NCBI RefSeq assembly: GCF_049354825.1
Contig: NZ_CP186480.1
Location: 2,604,001 to 2,668,000 of the forward strand
Length of the DNA: 64,000 bases
Source of the DNA: Novosphingobium sp049354825
Lineage (GTDB): Bacteria; Pseudomonadota; Alphaproteobacteria; Sphingomonadales; Sphingomonadaceae
Direction: 5' to 3'
Shown one piece after another: positions 44,437-52,724 of the stretch (position 1 is its first letter; every line of letters starts with the position of its first letter). Below the pieces are notes generated by a model that ran no database searches, was not told the DNA's origin, and saw nothing but the letters and a program-made list of their open reading frames with translations. The position numbers were made by a program, and so were the translations under genes.

Positions 44437-45212
44437 GGGCCGCATTCGCAGCAATCGCCGCCGTCCTGCTGTCGGGATGCGGCGCGAAGCCCCTCAGGGT
44501 CTGCGCCGACCCCAACAACCTGCCGTTTTCGAACCAAGCCGGGCAGGGGCTGGAAAACAGGCTGGCGGAACGGATCGCGCGGGATCTCGGCCGCCCGCTC
44601 GAGTACGTGTGGTGGGCCCAGCGGCGCGGCTTCATGCGCAACACGATCGGCAAGGGCACATGCGACATCTGGCCGGGGGTCGCAGCGGGCCTGGAAAGCG
44701 TGGCGACGACGCGCCCCTATTACCGCGCGAGTTACGTGTTCGTGACGCGGCGGGCCGACCGGCTTGGCGGCCTGACCCTCGACGATCCGCGGCTAAGGCA
44801 CCTGAAACTGGGTGTGCAGCTGGTCGGCGACGATGGCAGCAACACGCCGCCGGCCCATGCGCTGTCGCGCCGGGGAATTACCGGCAACGTGCGCGGCTAC
44901 ATGCTGTACGGCGATTACCGGCGCCCGAACCCGCCCGCGGCCATCGTCGATGCCGTCGCAGCCCGCGAGATCGACGCCGGGCTGGTGTGGGGGCCGCTGG
45001 CGGCCTATTTCGCGGCGCGCAGCAAGGTGCCGCTCAGGACCGAAGCGGTCACGCCGTGGCTCGACGATCAGCAGTGGCCGATGGCGTTCGACATTTCGGT
45101 GGGGGTGCGCAGGGACGATCCGGCGCTGCTGGTCGCGATCAATCGCATCCTTGCCAAGGACCATGACGCCGTCGCGCGGCTGTTGACGCAATATGGGCTG
45201 GAGCCGTCCTGA
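44433..45212 (+). CDS. xoxJ: MxaJ/XoxJ-type periplasmic binding lipoprotein
   Basis: 259 residues of the quinoprotein-associated solute-binding family: LRVCADPNNLPFSNQAGQGL and TCDIWPGVAAG are diagnostic. XoxJ is thought to help activate the XoxF enzyme. The sequence starts with a TTG overlapping the preceding stop, and a lipobox (LLSGCG) suggests membrane anchoring. It is the last gene of the 9.3-kb oxidase-dehydrogenase operon; about 110 bp separate it from the next gene. Confidence 0.88.
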   Translation: MRAAFAAIAAVLLSGCGAKPLRVCADPNNLPFSNQAGQGLENRLAERIARDLGRPLEYVWWAQRRGFMRNTIGKGTCDIWPGVAAGLESVATTRPYYRASYVFVTRRADRLGGLTLDDPRLRHLKLGVQLVGDDGSNTPPAHALSRRGITGNVRGYMLYGDYRRPNPPAAIVDAVAAREIDAGLVWGPLAAYFAARSKVPLRTEAVTPWLDDQQWPMAFDISVGVRRDDPALLVAINRILAKDHDAVARLLTQYGLEPS

Positions 45213-45322
45213 TCGCCGCCAACCCCGCCGGCAGCGCTTGGCCGGGGCCCGCAACTGTCGCTTGGCGCCGCGGTGGCCACATCGCGCTTTATCTGGCCGG
45301 CATGACCTGCTCTAGTCGGGGA

Positions 45323-47359
45323 ATGAACCGACTGTTGCCGCTCGCCCTCGTCCTGGCGCTTCCCGCCTGGAGCCACGCCGCCGCCGACACGGCGCGCTAC
45401 ACAGCCATCTTCGGGGGCAAGAATGTCGGGCACTTGTGGGCCGACACGCAAGGTACAAAGACCACGGTCGATTACGACATCAAGAACAACGGCCGCGGCC
45501 CGACGATCGCGGAAACGATCACGATCGGTGCCGATGGCCTGCCCACGGCCTGGAACGTCACCGGCGCCACAACGTTCGGCAGCAAGGTGGCGGAAAGCTT
45601 CGTCCAGCGCGGCGGCCGGGCCGAGTGGGTCGATTCGACGGGGAAGGGCGCCGCCGCGGTGCGCACGCCCGCGATCTATGTCTCCCAGGCCGGCAGCCCG
45701 TGGGCGGACCAGGTCTATGCCACCGCGCTGCTTGCCCGCACCGGCATGACCATGCCAGCACTGCCCGGCGGTACGCTGAAGCTGGTCAAGGGCGACACCC
45801 TGACGGTCGATGGCAAGGGCGGACCATTGCAGGTCACCCGCTATGACCTGACCGGCATCGACACGACGCCCGAGACGATGCTCCTCGACGCCCAGGGGCG
45901 ACTGTTCGCCAGCCTTTCGCCCGATTCGATCCTCGTGCGCGAAGGGTACGAGGGCGAGGAGGTACGCCTGCGCAAGCTGGCCGCGGACTGGAGCACGCAG
46001 CGCTTCGTCGATATCCAGAAACAGGTCGCGCACACCTACGACGCGCCCACGCGCATCCGCAACGTGCGCCTGTTCGATCCCAAGTCCGGCAAGCTGACGG
46101 CGCCGGTGTCGGTTCTGGTATCGGGCAAGACCATCGCCGCGGTAGAGCCTGCGAACAGTCCGGCTACGCCCGGCGAGGTGACGATCGACGGCGCCGGCGG
46201 CACGCTGGTTCCCGGCATGTATGAAATGCACGGCCACCTGGGGCAGGACGGCGCGCTGCTCAACCTGATCGCCGGCATCACCACCGTGCGCGACATGGGC
46301 AACGACAACGCGGTTCTGGCCAAACTGATCGACCGCATGGATTCGGGCGAGATCGGCGGGCCGCACGTCATTCGCTCGGGCTTCATCGAGGGTAAAAGCC
46401 CGTTCAGCGCCAACAACGGCATCCTGGTCGACAGCGAGAAGGCGGCCGTCGACGCGGTGCGCTGGTATGGCGCGCGGGATTTCTGGCAGATCAAGATATA
46501 CAACAGCATGAACCCGGCCTGGGTGCCCGCAATGGTAAGCGAGGCGCACCGGCTGGGCCTGCGCGTTGCCGGCCACGTCCCCGCGTTCGCCACCGCCGAC
46601 CAGATGATCGCGGCCGGCTATGACGAGATGACGCACATCAACCAGTTCATGCTGGGCTGGGTGATCGCGCCGCAGGAAGACACGCGCACGCTGTTCCGCC
46701 TGACCGCGCTCAAGCGTTTGCCGGCGCTCTCGCTCGACGATCCCAGGGTGCAGCACACGATCGACCTGATGGCGAGCGGCCACAAGGCCATCGACCCCAC
46801 GCTGGGGATCCACGAAAACCTGCTGCTCAACCGCGACGGGCGCGTCCCGGTGGGGGCGGTGGACTACATCGATCATCTGCCGATCGGCACGCGCCGCAAC
46901 CTGATGAAGGGTTGGATCGACGTGTCCAAGCCAGGTGACGGCGCGCTGTACGAAGGGGCCTGGGACAAGCTTCTGGCGGTGACCAAGACGCTGCATCAGC
47001 GCGGCGTGTTCATCGTCTTCGGCACCGATACCGGCGGCAGCTTCACGTATCATCGCGAGCTGGAGATCTACCAGGACAAGGGCATCATGACCCCTGCCGA
47101 AATCCTGACTCGCGCCACCCTCGATAGTGCGCGCTACACCGGGCAGGACCAGCGCCTGGGTTCGATCGAAAAGGGCAAGCTGGCCGATTTCTTCCTTGTT
47201 CCCGGCGATCCGACCGCGTCGATCAAGGCGATCAAGACGATCCGCATGGTCGTGAAGGACGGCACGTTCTACTATCCGGCCGAAGTCTATCCCAAGTTCG
47301 GGATCAAGCCGTTCGCGGCGGCGCCTGAGGTGACCGGAGCGACGCCGGCGCAGCATTGA
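45323..47359 (+). CDS. Exported amidohydrolase-family enzyme
   Basis: 678 residues: Sec signal (LLPLALVLALPAWSHAAA), an N-terminal domain of about 230 residues typical of exported amidohydrolases, then the metal-dependent TIM barrel. Metal ligands are visible in YEMHGHL, the Lys in FWQIKIYNS, His in VAGHVPAF and EMTHINQ, and Asp in VFGTDTGG. Likely an imidazolonepropionase-like or peptidase-like hydrolase of unknown substrate. The start at 45323 follows a GGGGA site. The 805-aa minus-strand frame across it is a shadow. Confidence 0.85.
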   Translation: MNRLLPLALVLALPAWSHAAADTARYTAIFGGKNVGHLWADTQGTKTTVDYDIKNNGRGPTIAETITIGADGLPTAWNVTGATTFGSKVAESFVQRGGRAEWVDSTGKGAAAVRTPAIYVSQAGSPWADQVYATALLARTGMTMPALPGGTLKLVKGDTLTVDGKGGPLQVTRYDLTGIDTTPETMLLDAQGRLFASLSPDSILVREGYEGEEVRLRKLAADWSTQRFVDIQKQVAHTYDAPTRIRNVRLFDPKSGKLTAPVSVLVSGKTIAAVEPANSPATPGEVTIDGAGGTLVPGMYEMHGHLGQDGALLNLIAGITTVRDMGNDNAVLAKLIDRMDSGEIGGPHVIRSGFIEGKSPFSANNGILVDSEKAAVDAVRWYGARDFWQIKIYNSMNPAWVPAMVSEAHRLGLRVAGHVPAFATADQMIAAGYDEMTHINQFMLGWVIAPQEDTRTLFRLTALKRLPALSLDDPRVQHTIDLMASGHKAIDPTLGIHENLLLNRDGRVPVGAVDYIDHLPIGTRRNLMKGWIDVSKPGDGALYEGAWDKLLAVTKTLHQRGVFIVFGTDTGGSFTYHRELEIYQDKGIMTPAEILTRATLDSARYTGQDQRLGSIEKGKLADFFLVPGDPTASIKAIKTIRMVVKDGTFYYPAEVYPKFGIKPFAAAPEVTGATPAQH

Positions 47360-47435
47360 ATCGGCGCCCTCGCAGTAAAGCGCGGCCGGAACCGCCGCCA
47401 GCCGGAGCGCGTTGCATGGTTTTGAGGCTGAAACC

Positions 47436-47606
47436 ATGAAACAGAGCAAACCGCTGGAACCGGAAACCGAAAATTCCTCGCTCAACTCGGAGATCGAGGC
47501 GGCGACCGAGATTCAGTCGAGCGTGCGACCGGAGGACTATCCCCTCGATCAACGAGCGCGCATCGACCCCGCCCGCAAGGGCGGCCCTTCGAAGCGCAAG
47601 GGCTAG
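47436..47606 (+). CDS. Small hydrophilic hypothetical protein, 56 aa
   Basis: Short, highly charged, disordered-looking protein (MKQSKPLEPETENSS, ending GGPSKRKG) with a GAGG site before the ATG. No family recognised. Its end overlaps by 4 bp the end of the gene on the opposite strand. Confidence 0.5.
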   Translation: MKQSKPLEPETENSSLNSEIEAATEIQSSVRPEDYPLDQRARIDPARKGGPSKRKG

Positions 47607-48133
47607 CCGCTCCATTCGTCGAGCGCATGGCGGTAGCGGTCGGCAAGCTCGTCGCGGCGCTGATGAAGGCGCTTCAATTGCGCTTCCTGCCGCGAAATCA
47701 GCAGGTCCTTGCGCGCGCGCAACTGGTCGATCCGGATATCGATCTCGCGCAAGCGCCGCTCGCCTTGCCGCGATGCATCCTCGATGGCGGCTTCGGCCCG
47801 GCCAAGTGCAAGACGGCTTGGCCGCGGCTTGCGCTTGATCGGCGCAGGTTTTGCCGGCTGCGCCTTTCCGGCCGGTTTCGCCGCCGGCGTGGAGGCGGCC
47901 AGATGCTCCGCCAGCGATCCGCGCCGGACCCGGATAACTTCGCCCGGCCTGGCCAGGGGCGCGGCGGCAAGGCGCTCGTCCGTGACCATCCGGGCCGCCC
48001 CGCGCGCAAACAGATCCTTGCTCGTCCCCCAGGCCGCCAGCGCGGCTTTCTGGCTTTTCGCGGCGACATAGGCATCCTCGAAGCCGATCGCGGTACAATA
48101 GACCTTCAGCCTGCCGCGCCCCGCCACGATCAC
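47603..48133 (-). CDS. Hypothetical coiled-coil protein, 176 aa
   Basis: N-terminal domain of about 85 residues (KVYCTAIGFEDAYVAAKSQK, ARGAARMVTDERLAAAPLA), then an Ala/Pro/Lys linker and a C-terminal coiled coil of about 65 residues rich in Arg, Glu and Gln. No signal peptide. It starts inside the stop of the exonuclease gene (ATGA), so both are co-translated. A conserved hypothetical protein without known role, as far as I can tell. Confidence 0.7.
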   Translation of the reverse strand: MIVAGRGRLKVYCTAIGFEDAYVAAKSQKAALAAWGTSKDLFARGAARMVTDERLAAAPLARPGEVIRVRRGSLAEHLAASTPAAKPAGKAQPAKPAPIKRKPRPSRLALGRAEAAIEDASRQGERRLREIDIRIDQLRARKDLLISRQEAQLKRLHQRRDELADRYRHALDEWSG

Positions 48134-48906
48134 GCGTCCGCCAACTCGGCCCAGACCGGGCAGTGGTCGCTGGTTTTCTCCCAGCCGCGAACCTCCAGGT
48201 CGACCTCGGCCTGGCGCAGCCGCGGTGCCAGCTGCGGCGAAAGAAGGATATGGTCTATCCGAAGCCCGGCATTGCGGGCGTAAGCGTTACGGAAATAGTC
48301 GAAGAACGTGTACACCGTCTCGCCGGGATGGAGCGTCCGCAGGGCGTCGGTCCAGCCCTGGCCGACCAGCCGGGCGAAGGCATCGCGCACTTCCGGCGCG
48401 AACAGCGCGTCTTCCTGCCAGCGTTCGGGCTTGTAGACGTCAAGCGCGGTCGGCATCACGTTGTAGTCACCGACCAGCGCTATCGGCAGGCCTTGTGCAT
48501 GAAGGTCGGCGGCGTGACGTGCGAACGCCTCGAACCAGCGCAGCTTGTAATCGAACTTGGGACCGGGACGCGGATTGCCGTTGGGCAGGTACAGGCAGCC
48601 GACGATGATCCCGGCGACCGCCGCTTCCAGGTATCGGCTGTGCGCGGGATCGGGATCGCCGGGGAGACCGCGGCGGGTTTCGTGAATGTCGCCGACCCGG
48701 CTGAGGATGGCTACGCCGTTCCAGCTCTTCTGACCGTACCAGACCGCGTCGTAGCCAAGGTTGCGAATAGCATCGATGGGGAAGCGTTCATCGGGAGCCT
48801 TCAGTTCCTGCAGGCAGACGACATCGGGCTGGCGTTCGGTCAGCCACCGCAACAGGACCGGGAGCCGCCCGTTGACGCCGTTTACGTTGTAGGTAGCGAG
48901 CTTCAC
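48130..48906 (-). CDS. xthA: Exodeoxyribonuclease III
   Basis: 258 residues of the Mg-dependent endonuclease/exonuclease/phosphatase superfamily. MKLATYNVNGVNGRLPVL, the metal Glu in VCLQELKAPD, VGDYNVMPTALDV, and the terminal His in KTSDHCPVWAEL identify ExoIII-type base-excision repair nucleases that cut at abasic sites. It forms an overlapping series with the genes on both sides. Confidence 0.95.
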   Translation of the reverse strand: MKLATYNVNGVNGRLPVLLRWLTERQPDVVCLQELKAPDERFPIDAIRNLGYDAVWYGQKSWNGVAILSRVGDIHETRRGLPGDPDPAHSRYLEAAVAGIIVGCLYLPNGNPRPGPKFDYKLRWFEAFARHAADLHAQGLPIALVGDYNVMPTALDVYKPERWQEDALFAPEVRDAFARLVGQGWTDALRTLHPGETVYTFFDYFRNAYARNAGLRIDHILLSPQLAPRLRQAEVDLEVRGWEKTSDHCPVWAELADA

Positions 48907-49103
48907 CCGGTCGTCGAACCGCCCGAAAGCGCGGCTGCGGCGCGGTCCAGCGTCGCCCTGTCATTGCCGTGCTGTTGAATGAGGTCGCGGGCCTGGTCGA
49001 GCGAGATGCCGTGCTTGCCGGCGAAATAGCTCAGCTCGTAATCCTGGTCGCCGGCAACACGGCTACGGTCCTGCTGCGAGGTGATGTCCTTGCTGTCGGG
49101 CAT
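48903..49103 (-). CDS. DUF3606 domain protein, 66 aa
   Basis: Small protein with the DUF3606 pattern: DQDYELSYFAGKHGISLDQA, then LIQQHGNDRATLDRAAAAL. The ATG at 49103 follows an AGGAGAT site. Its stop overlaps the xthA start by 4 bp. A single helix-loop-helix unit of unknown role, common in alphaproteobacteria. Confidence 0.8.
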   Translation of the reverse strand: MPDSKDITSQQDRSRVAGDQDYELSYFAGKHGISLDQARDLIQQHGNDRATLDRAAAALSGGSTTG

Positions 49104-49153
49104 TGTCGATCTCCTGTCGTTTTCGACAACATCGCAGTGCGCCGCCGGTTCCG

Positions 49154-49936
49154 CTACATCGCCCGCGCACTGCGCCACAGCACGTACGCCGCGACAGCAA
49201 AGATCAGGACCGCGAAAACCAGCGTCAGCCGGCCCTTGTGTTGCGACAGCCCACGCGCCGCCATCGATCCCAGCACGCTGCCGCCAAGGCCGCCGGCAAT
49301 GAATGCCAGCGCCAGCGGCCAGTCGACCAGCCCGGACAGCGCGTAGTTGGCCGCGGTCGTCACCCCGAACGCGGTCACCGCGATCAGCGACGATCCCACC
49401 GCATTCAGCATCGGCATGCCGGTGGCGGCGATCAGGCCGGGCACGATCAGGAATCCCCCGCCGATGCCGAAAAAGCCCGAGAACAGTCCCGCGCCCGCGC
49501 CGTATCCGACCAGCTTGCCGGCGTTTTCACGGCCAAGCCGCACTTCGGGATCGCCGGCGGCGCCCCGTCGCCTCAACATGACGACGCCCACGACGATCAT
49601 CACTACCGCGAACAGCGCCAGCAGCTTCTGCCCGTCGAGCGCCTTGCCGAGCGTCGAGCCGAGCGCCGCGCCCGCTATGCCCGAAGCAGCGAAGACTGCG
49701 GCGCACCGCCATTTCACCGTGCCGGCCCGCCAATGGCTGACGAGACCCGATGCGGCGTTCACGGCCACGGCCAGCGCGCTGGTGCCGATCGCCATGTGCG
49801 GGTCGCGCACGCCGACGAGGTAGACCATCAGCGGCACCGCGAGGATCGACCCGCCCCCGCCGACAAGGCCAAGGACGAAGCCGACCAGCCCGCCCGAAAA
49901 CACGGCCAGCCCGTAGTGGACGGCGTCCACGGTCAC
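49154..49936 (-). CDS. TauE/SafE-type sulfite/sulfur-compound exporter
   Basis: 260 residues with about eight membrane helices and the two glycine-rich repeats of the TSUP family (GLVGGGGSILAVPLMVYL and FFGIGGGFLIVPGLI). It exports sulfite or related organosulfur anions. It is the last gene of the BigR-like operon; its GTG overlaps the stop of the preceding gene. Confidence 0.88.
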   Translation of the reverse strand: MTVDAVHYGLAVFSGGLVGFVLGLVGGGGSILAVPLMVYLVGVRDPHMAIGTSALAVAVNAASGLVSHWRAGTVKWRCAAVFAASGIAGAALGSTLGKALDGQKLLALFAVVMIVVGVVMLRRRGAAGDPEVRLGRENAGKLVGYGAGAGLFSGFFGIGGGFLIVPGLIAATGMPMLNAVGSSLIAVTAFGVTTAANYALSGLVDWPLALAFIAGGLGGSVLGSMAARGLSQHKGRLTLVFAVLIFAVAAYVLWRSARAM

Positions 49937-50364
49937 CGGGCGGCTTCCCTGCCGAGGCGCGGTCGCAGGCTCGCCAGGTCGAAACCGGCTTTGGCCGCGG
50001 CGGCCAGGACCCGGTCGGCGCCGTGTTCGCCGGCGCGCGACAGGGCCCACAGCGAGGCGGCGCGCATGCCGGACTTGCAGTAGGCCAGGACAGGACCGGG
50101 GTTATCGTTCAGCGCCTTGGCGAAGGCGGCGACTTGTTGATCGGTGATCTGCCCGGGGACGACGGGGATGTGGACGTAGTCGAGGCCGAGGCGGCGCGCG
50201 GCGGCCTCGACCTCGGCCGACCCGGGCTGGCCGGGTTCTTCGCCGTCGGGCCGCGCGTTGACAATCGTCCGGAATGTGCCGGCCAGGGCCGGTAGGTCCT
50301 GAGGCGAAACGAAACTGCAGACGGAGACGTCTTCCGCCAGGGGCTTTGTGTCGGTCACGGTCAT
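49933..50364 (-). CDS. TIGR01244 phosphatase-like protein
   Basis: 143 residues of the DUF442/TIGR01244 group, a small dual-specificity-phosphatase fold with the loop AYCKSGMRAASLWAL containing the nucleophile Cys. In many bacteria this domain is fused to the metallo-hydrolase Blh; here it is separate. The ATG at 50364 follows an AAGGATC site and overlaps the stop of the YeeE-type gene. Confidence 0.85.
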   Translation of the reverse strand: MTVTDTKPLAEDVSVCSFVSPQDLPALAGTFRTIVNARPDGEEPGQPGSAEVEAAARRLGLDYVHIPVVPGQITDQQVAAFAKALNDNPGPVLAYCKSGMRAASLWALSRAGEHGADRVLAAAAKAGFDLASLRPRLGREAAR

Positions 50365-50807
50365 GATCCTTTCGAGGCAACGTGGTGAAAATCGCGCCAG
50401 TCGTCGTAGAGGCGGTGCAGGATCATTCCGGCGATCATGGCGGCGGCGAAAAGCCAGCTCTGCCACGCTCCGAATGCCAGGCTTGCCAGCGCCGGCCCGG
50501 GGCACAGGCCGACAAGGCCCCAGCCAACGCCGAACAGGGCGCCGCCCGCAAGCAGACGGGCATCGACGGTGCGGATCTGCGGGATGCAGAATTTCTCGGC
50601 CATGATGGGCCGCTTCATCCTGCGGACAAGCAGGTAGGCGATGGCCGATGGCACGAGCGCGGCGGCGAGGACGAACGCCAGCGCCGGGTTCCAGCGCCCG
50701 CCGACGTCGAGGAAGCCGAGGACGCGGGCCGGGTCCGTCATGCCCGAAATCGCCAGGCCAGCGCCGAACAGCAGGCCGACGATCAATCCCGGAAGGCCGT
50801 GTCGCAT
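50361..50807 (-). CDS. YeeE/YedE-family membrane protein (second half)
   Basis: 148 residues, four helices; GLAISGMTDPARVLGFLD and GVGWGLVGLCPGPALASLAF are the signatures of the short YeeE/YedE (DUF6691) half-proteins that together form a sulfur-compound channel. The ATG at 50807 sits directly beside the end of the other half. Confidence 0.85.
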   Translation of the reverse strand: MRHGLPGLIVGLLFGAGLAISGMTDPARVLGFLDVGGRWNPALAFVLAAALVPSAIAYLLVRRMKRPIMAEKFCIPQIRTVDARLLAGGALFGVGWGLVGLCPGPALASLAFGAWQSWLFAAAMIAGMILHRLYDDWRDFHHVASKGS

Positions 50808-51241
50808 CAGCTCGCTCCCAGTACGTGACGGACCACGTAGACGGTAGCGATCCCGGCGGCCATAAATGTCGCCGTTGCCGCCAGCGAGCGTGGTGAGAGC
50901 CGCGCCAGTCCGCAGACCCCGTGGCCGCTGGTGCAGCCGTTGCCGAGCCGGGTGCCGAACCCGACCAGCACACCGCCGGCCGCCAGCACCGGCACGGATG
51001 ACGTGATCGTCACCTCCGGCCGGCCGAGCAGGGCGGCGACCGTCAGTGCCCCCAGCGGCAAGCCGGCGGTGAACGCCGCGGCCTGGCTCCACGGCGGACC
51101 CTTGTCGGCGATCCGCAAAGCCGCCGCGGTCATGCCGCTGACCCCGGCGATCCGCCCGGACAGGAGCATCAACAGGCCCGCGGCGGAGCCGATCAGCAAC
51201 CCGCCCAGTACGGCAAAGGCGATAATTTGGAACGTCATCAT
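50807..51241 (-). CDS. YeeE/YedE-family membrane protein (first half)
   Basis: 144 residues, four helices; GRIAGVSGMTAAAL and GFGTRLGNGCTSGHGVCGLARLS are the paired motifs with the cysteines thought to relay thiosulfate or persulfide sulfur. Partner of the protein encoded just downstream, within the BigR-like operon. Confidence 0.85.
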   Translation of the reverse strand: MMTFQIIAFAVLGGLLIGSAAGLLMLLSGRIAGVSGMTAAALRIADKGPPWSQAAAFTAGLPLGALTVAALLGRPEVTITSSVPVLAAGGVLVGFGTRLGNGCTSGHGVCGLARLSPRSLAATATFMAAGIATVYVVRHVLGAS

Positions 51242-51248
51242 GGCACCC

Positions 51249-52178
51249 TCACAGCAGATTGAGCGGCAGCTTGAGGTAGCGCGTTCCGTTCGCCTCGGGC
51301 GCGGGCAGTTGGCCGCCGCGCATGTTGATCTGCACCGATGGCAGGATCAGCCGCGGCATGCCCAGCGTGGCATCGCGCGCGGTTCGCATCGCGACGAACG
51401 CCTCCTCTGAAACGCCGTCGTGCACGTGGACGTTGGCGGTTCGCTCGGCGCCGATCGTGGTTTCCCAGGCGAAGGTTTCCCGGCCGGGCGCCTTGTAGTC
51501 GTGGCACAGGAACACCCGCGTATCGTCGGGCAGGGCCATCAGGCGGCGGATCGAGCGGAACAGCTGGTGGGCATCGCCGCCGGGAAAATCGGCCCGCGCG
51601 GTTCCGTAGTCGGGCATGAACAGCGTATCGCCGACGAACGCGGCGTCGCCGATAAGGTACGTGAGGTCCGCCGGGGTGTGGCCGGGTACATGCAGGGCGA
51701 TCAGCGGAATCCCGCCCACCATCAGGACGTCGCCATCGCCGAGCAGCCGGTCGAACTGCGATCCGTCGCGGGCGAAGGCGCTGCCTTCGTTGAAGACGTC
51801 GCCGAAGACGTCCTGCACCGCCACGATGTTCCGGCCGATCGCCAGCGTGCCGCCAAGCTGTTCCTGCAGGTAGGGCGCGGCCGAAAGATGGTCCGCATGG
51901 GCATGCGTTTCGAGCAGCCAGTCGACCTGGAGTCCGTGTTCGCGAACATAGGCGATGATCGCGTCTGCGAACGGGGTCGACGTGCGGCCCGACGCCTGGT
52001 CGAAATCGAGCGCGGAATCGATGATGGCCGCGCGGCCGGTTTCCGGATCATGGACCACGTAGCTCGCGGTGAAGGTCGGCTCATGGAAGAAGCTGCGCAC
52101 GGCCGGGGCGCGCAGGTCGCCGCGCCGGATCTCCTCCACCTGGCTGGCGGCATTCTGAAGAACGGGATCGTCGTGCAT
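51249..52178 (-). CDS. blh: Metallo-beta-lactamase-fold persulfide dioxygenase-like hydrolase (Blh/ETHE1)
   Basis: 309 residues. Metal site THAHADHLSAAPYL, then VPGHTPADLTYL, FVGDTLFMPDYGTARADFPG and FLCHDYKAPG are the ETHE1/Blh landmarks. It oxidises glutathione persulfide to sulfite, which the TauE protein can then export. The ATG at 52178 is chosen because the family begins there; a longer open reading runs into the regulator gene. Confidence 0.9.
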   Translation of the reverse strand: MHDDPVLQNAASQVEEIRRGDLRAPAVRSFFHEPTFTASYVVHDPETGRAAIIDSALDFDQASGRTSTPFADAIIAYVREHGLQVDWLLETHAHADHLSAAPYLQEQLGGTLAIGRNIVAVQDVFGDVFNEGSAFARDGSQFDRLLGDGDVLMVGGIPLIALHVPGHTPADLTYLIGDAAFVGDTLFMPDYGTARADFPGGDAHQLFRSIRRLMALPDDTRVFLCHDYKAPGRETFAWETTIGAERTANVHVHDGVSEEAFVAMRTARDATLGMPRLILPSVQINMRGGQLPAPEANGTRYLKLPLNLL

Positions 52179-52255
52179 GTGTCTGGTCCAGGGTGTGAAA
52201 GGGACGATGTGATCGGCTAATATTCGCGCCGCGATCCGGAATGCTCCCAGGGCGG

Positions 52256-52582
52256 CTAGGCAAGGTCCGGGCAATAGAGCTCGTGCAGAACGTGCAGTAC
52301 GCGTAGCGCCCTGGGATCGGCGACCCGGTAGCGCAGGCTCTGCGCCTCGCGCCGATAGGCCACCAGGCCCTGCTCGCGCAGCTTGGCAAGGTGCTGCGAA
52401 AGCGCCGACTGGCGAAGGCCGACGCGGTCCACCAGTTCGCCTGCCGCCAGTTCGCCGCAAGCGGCCAGGTGGCACATCACCAGGAGCCGCGGCGCGCTGG
52501 AAAGGGCGCGGAGCAGGTCCGCCGCTTCCCCCGCATTGGCGGCAAGGTCATCAAGGGTGTCGGTCGCAGCCATGCAGCCCAT
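52256..52582 (-). CDS. bigR: ArsR-family persulfide-responsive repressor (BigR/SqrR-like)
   Basis: 108 residues with a winged helix-turn-helix (VGLRQSALSQHLAKLREQGL). Two cysteines, Cys42 in HLAACGE and Cys104 in LYCPDL, match the pair that forms a tetrasulfide bridge in BigR/SqrR sensors. It would repress its own operon until persulfide accumulates. Translation may start at the ATG 52582 or 52573. It is the first gene of a six-gene unit running to 49154. Confidence 0.82.
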   Translation of the reverse strand: MGCMAATDTLDDLAANAGEAADLLRALSSAPRLLVMCHLAACGELAAGELVDRVGLRQSALSQHLAKLREQGLVAYRREAQSLRYRVADPRALRVLHVLHELYCPDLA

Positions 52583-52590
52583 ATATTCGT

Positions 52591-52615
52591 ATTATCTAAT
52601 TTAGCAATACCTAAA
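52591..52615. promoter_or_regulatory. AT-rich dyad upstream of bigR
   Basis: TTTAG and CTAAA (52600-52604, 52611-52615) form an inverted repeat with a 6-bp spacer inside a strikingly AT-rich stretch, only about 20-35 bp before the regulator start. It overlaps where a minus-strand promoter would lie and is the best candidate for the repressor's own operator. Confidence 0.6.
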
Positions 52616-52724
52616 CTACATGGTGCCTTGCGCAAGGATTGCGCGGCCGGGCCCGACAGTGCACCCATGTGCGTCGCGCGCAGGGCGGGCGAGCCGACGA
52701 TGAACCAGCCGAGCGGGACGGGCG

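Noticed and set aside
45068..47485. 805-aa open frame on the minus strand across the amidohydrolase gene
   Set aside because: It is the antisense shadow of a clear metal-dependent hydrolase on the plus strand; its translation is Arg/Asp/Gly-rich and has no family motifs.
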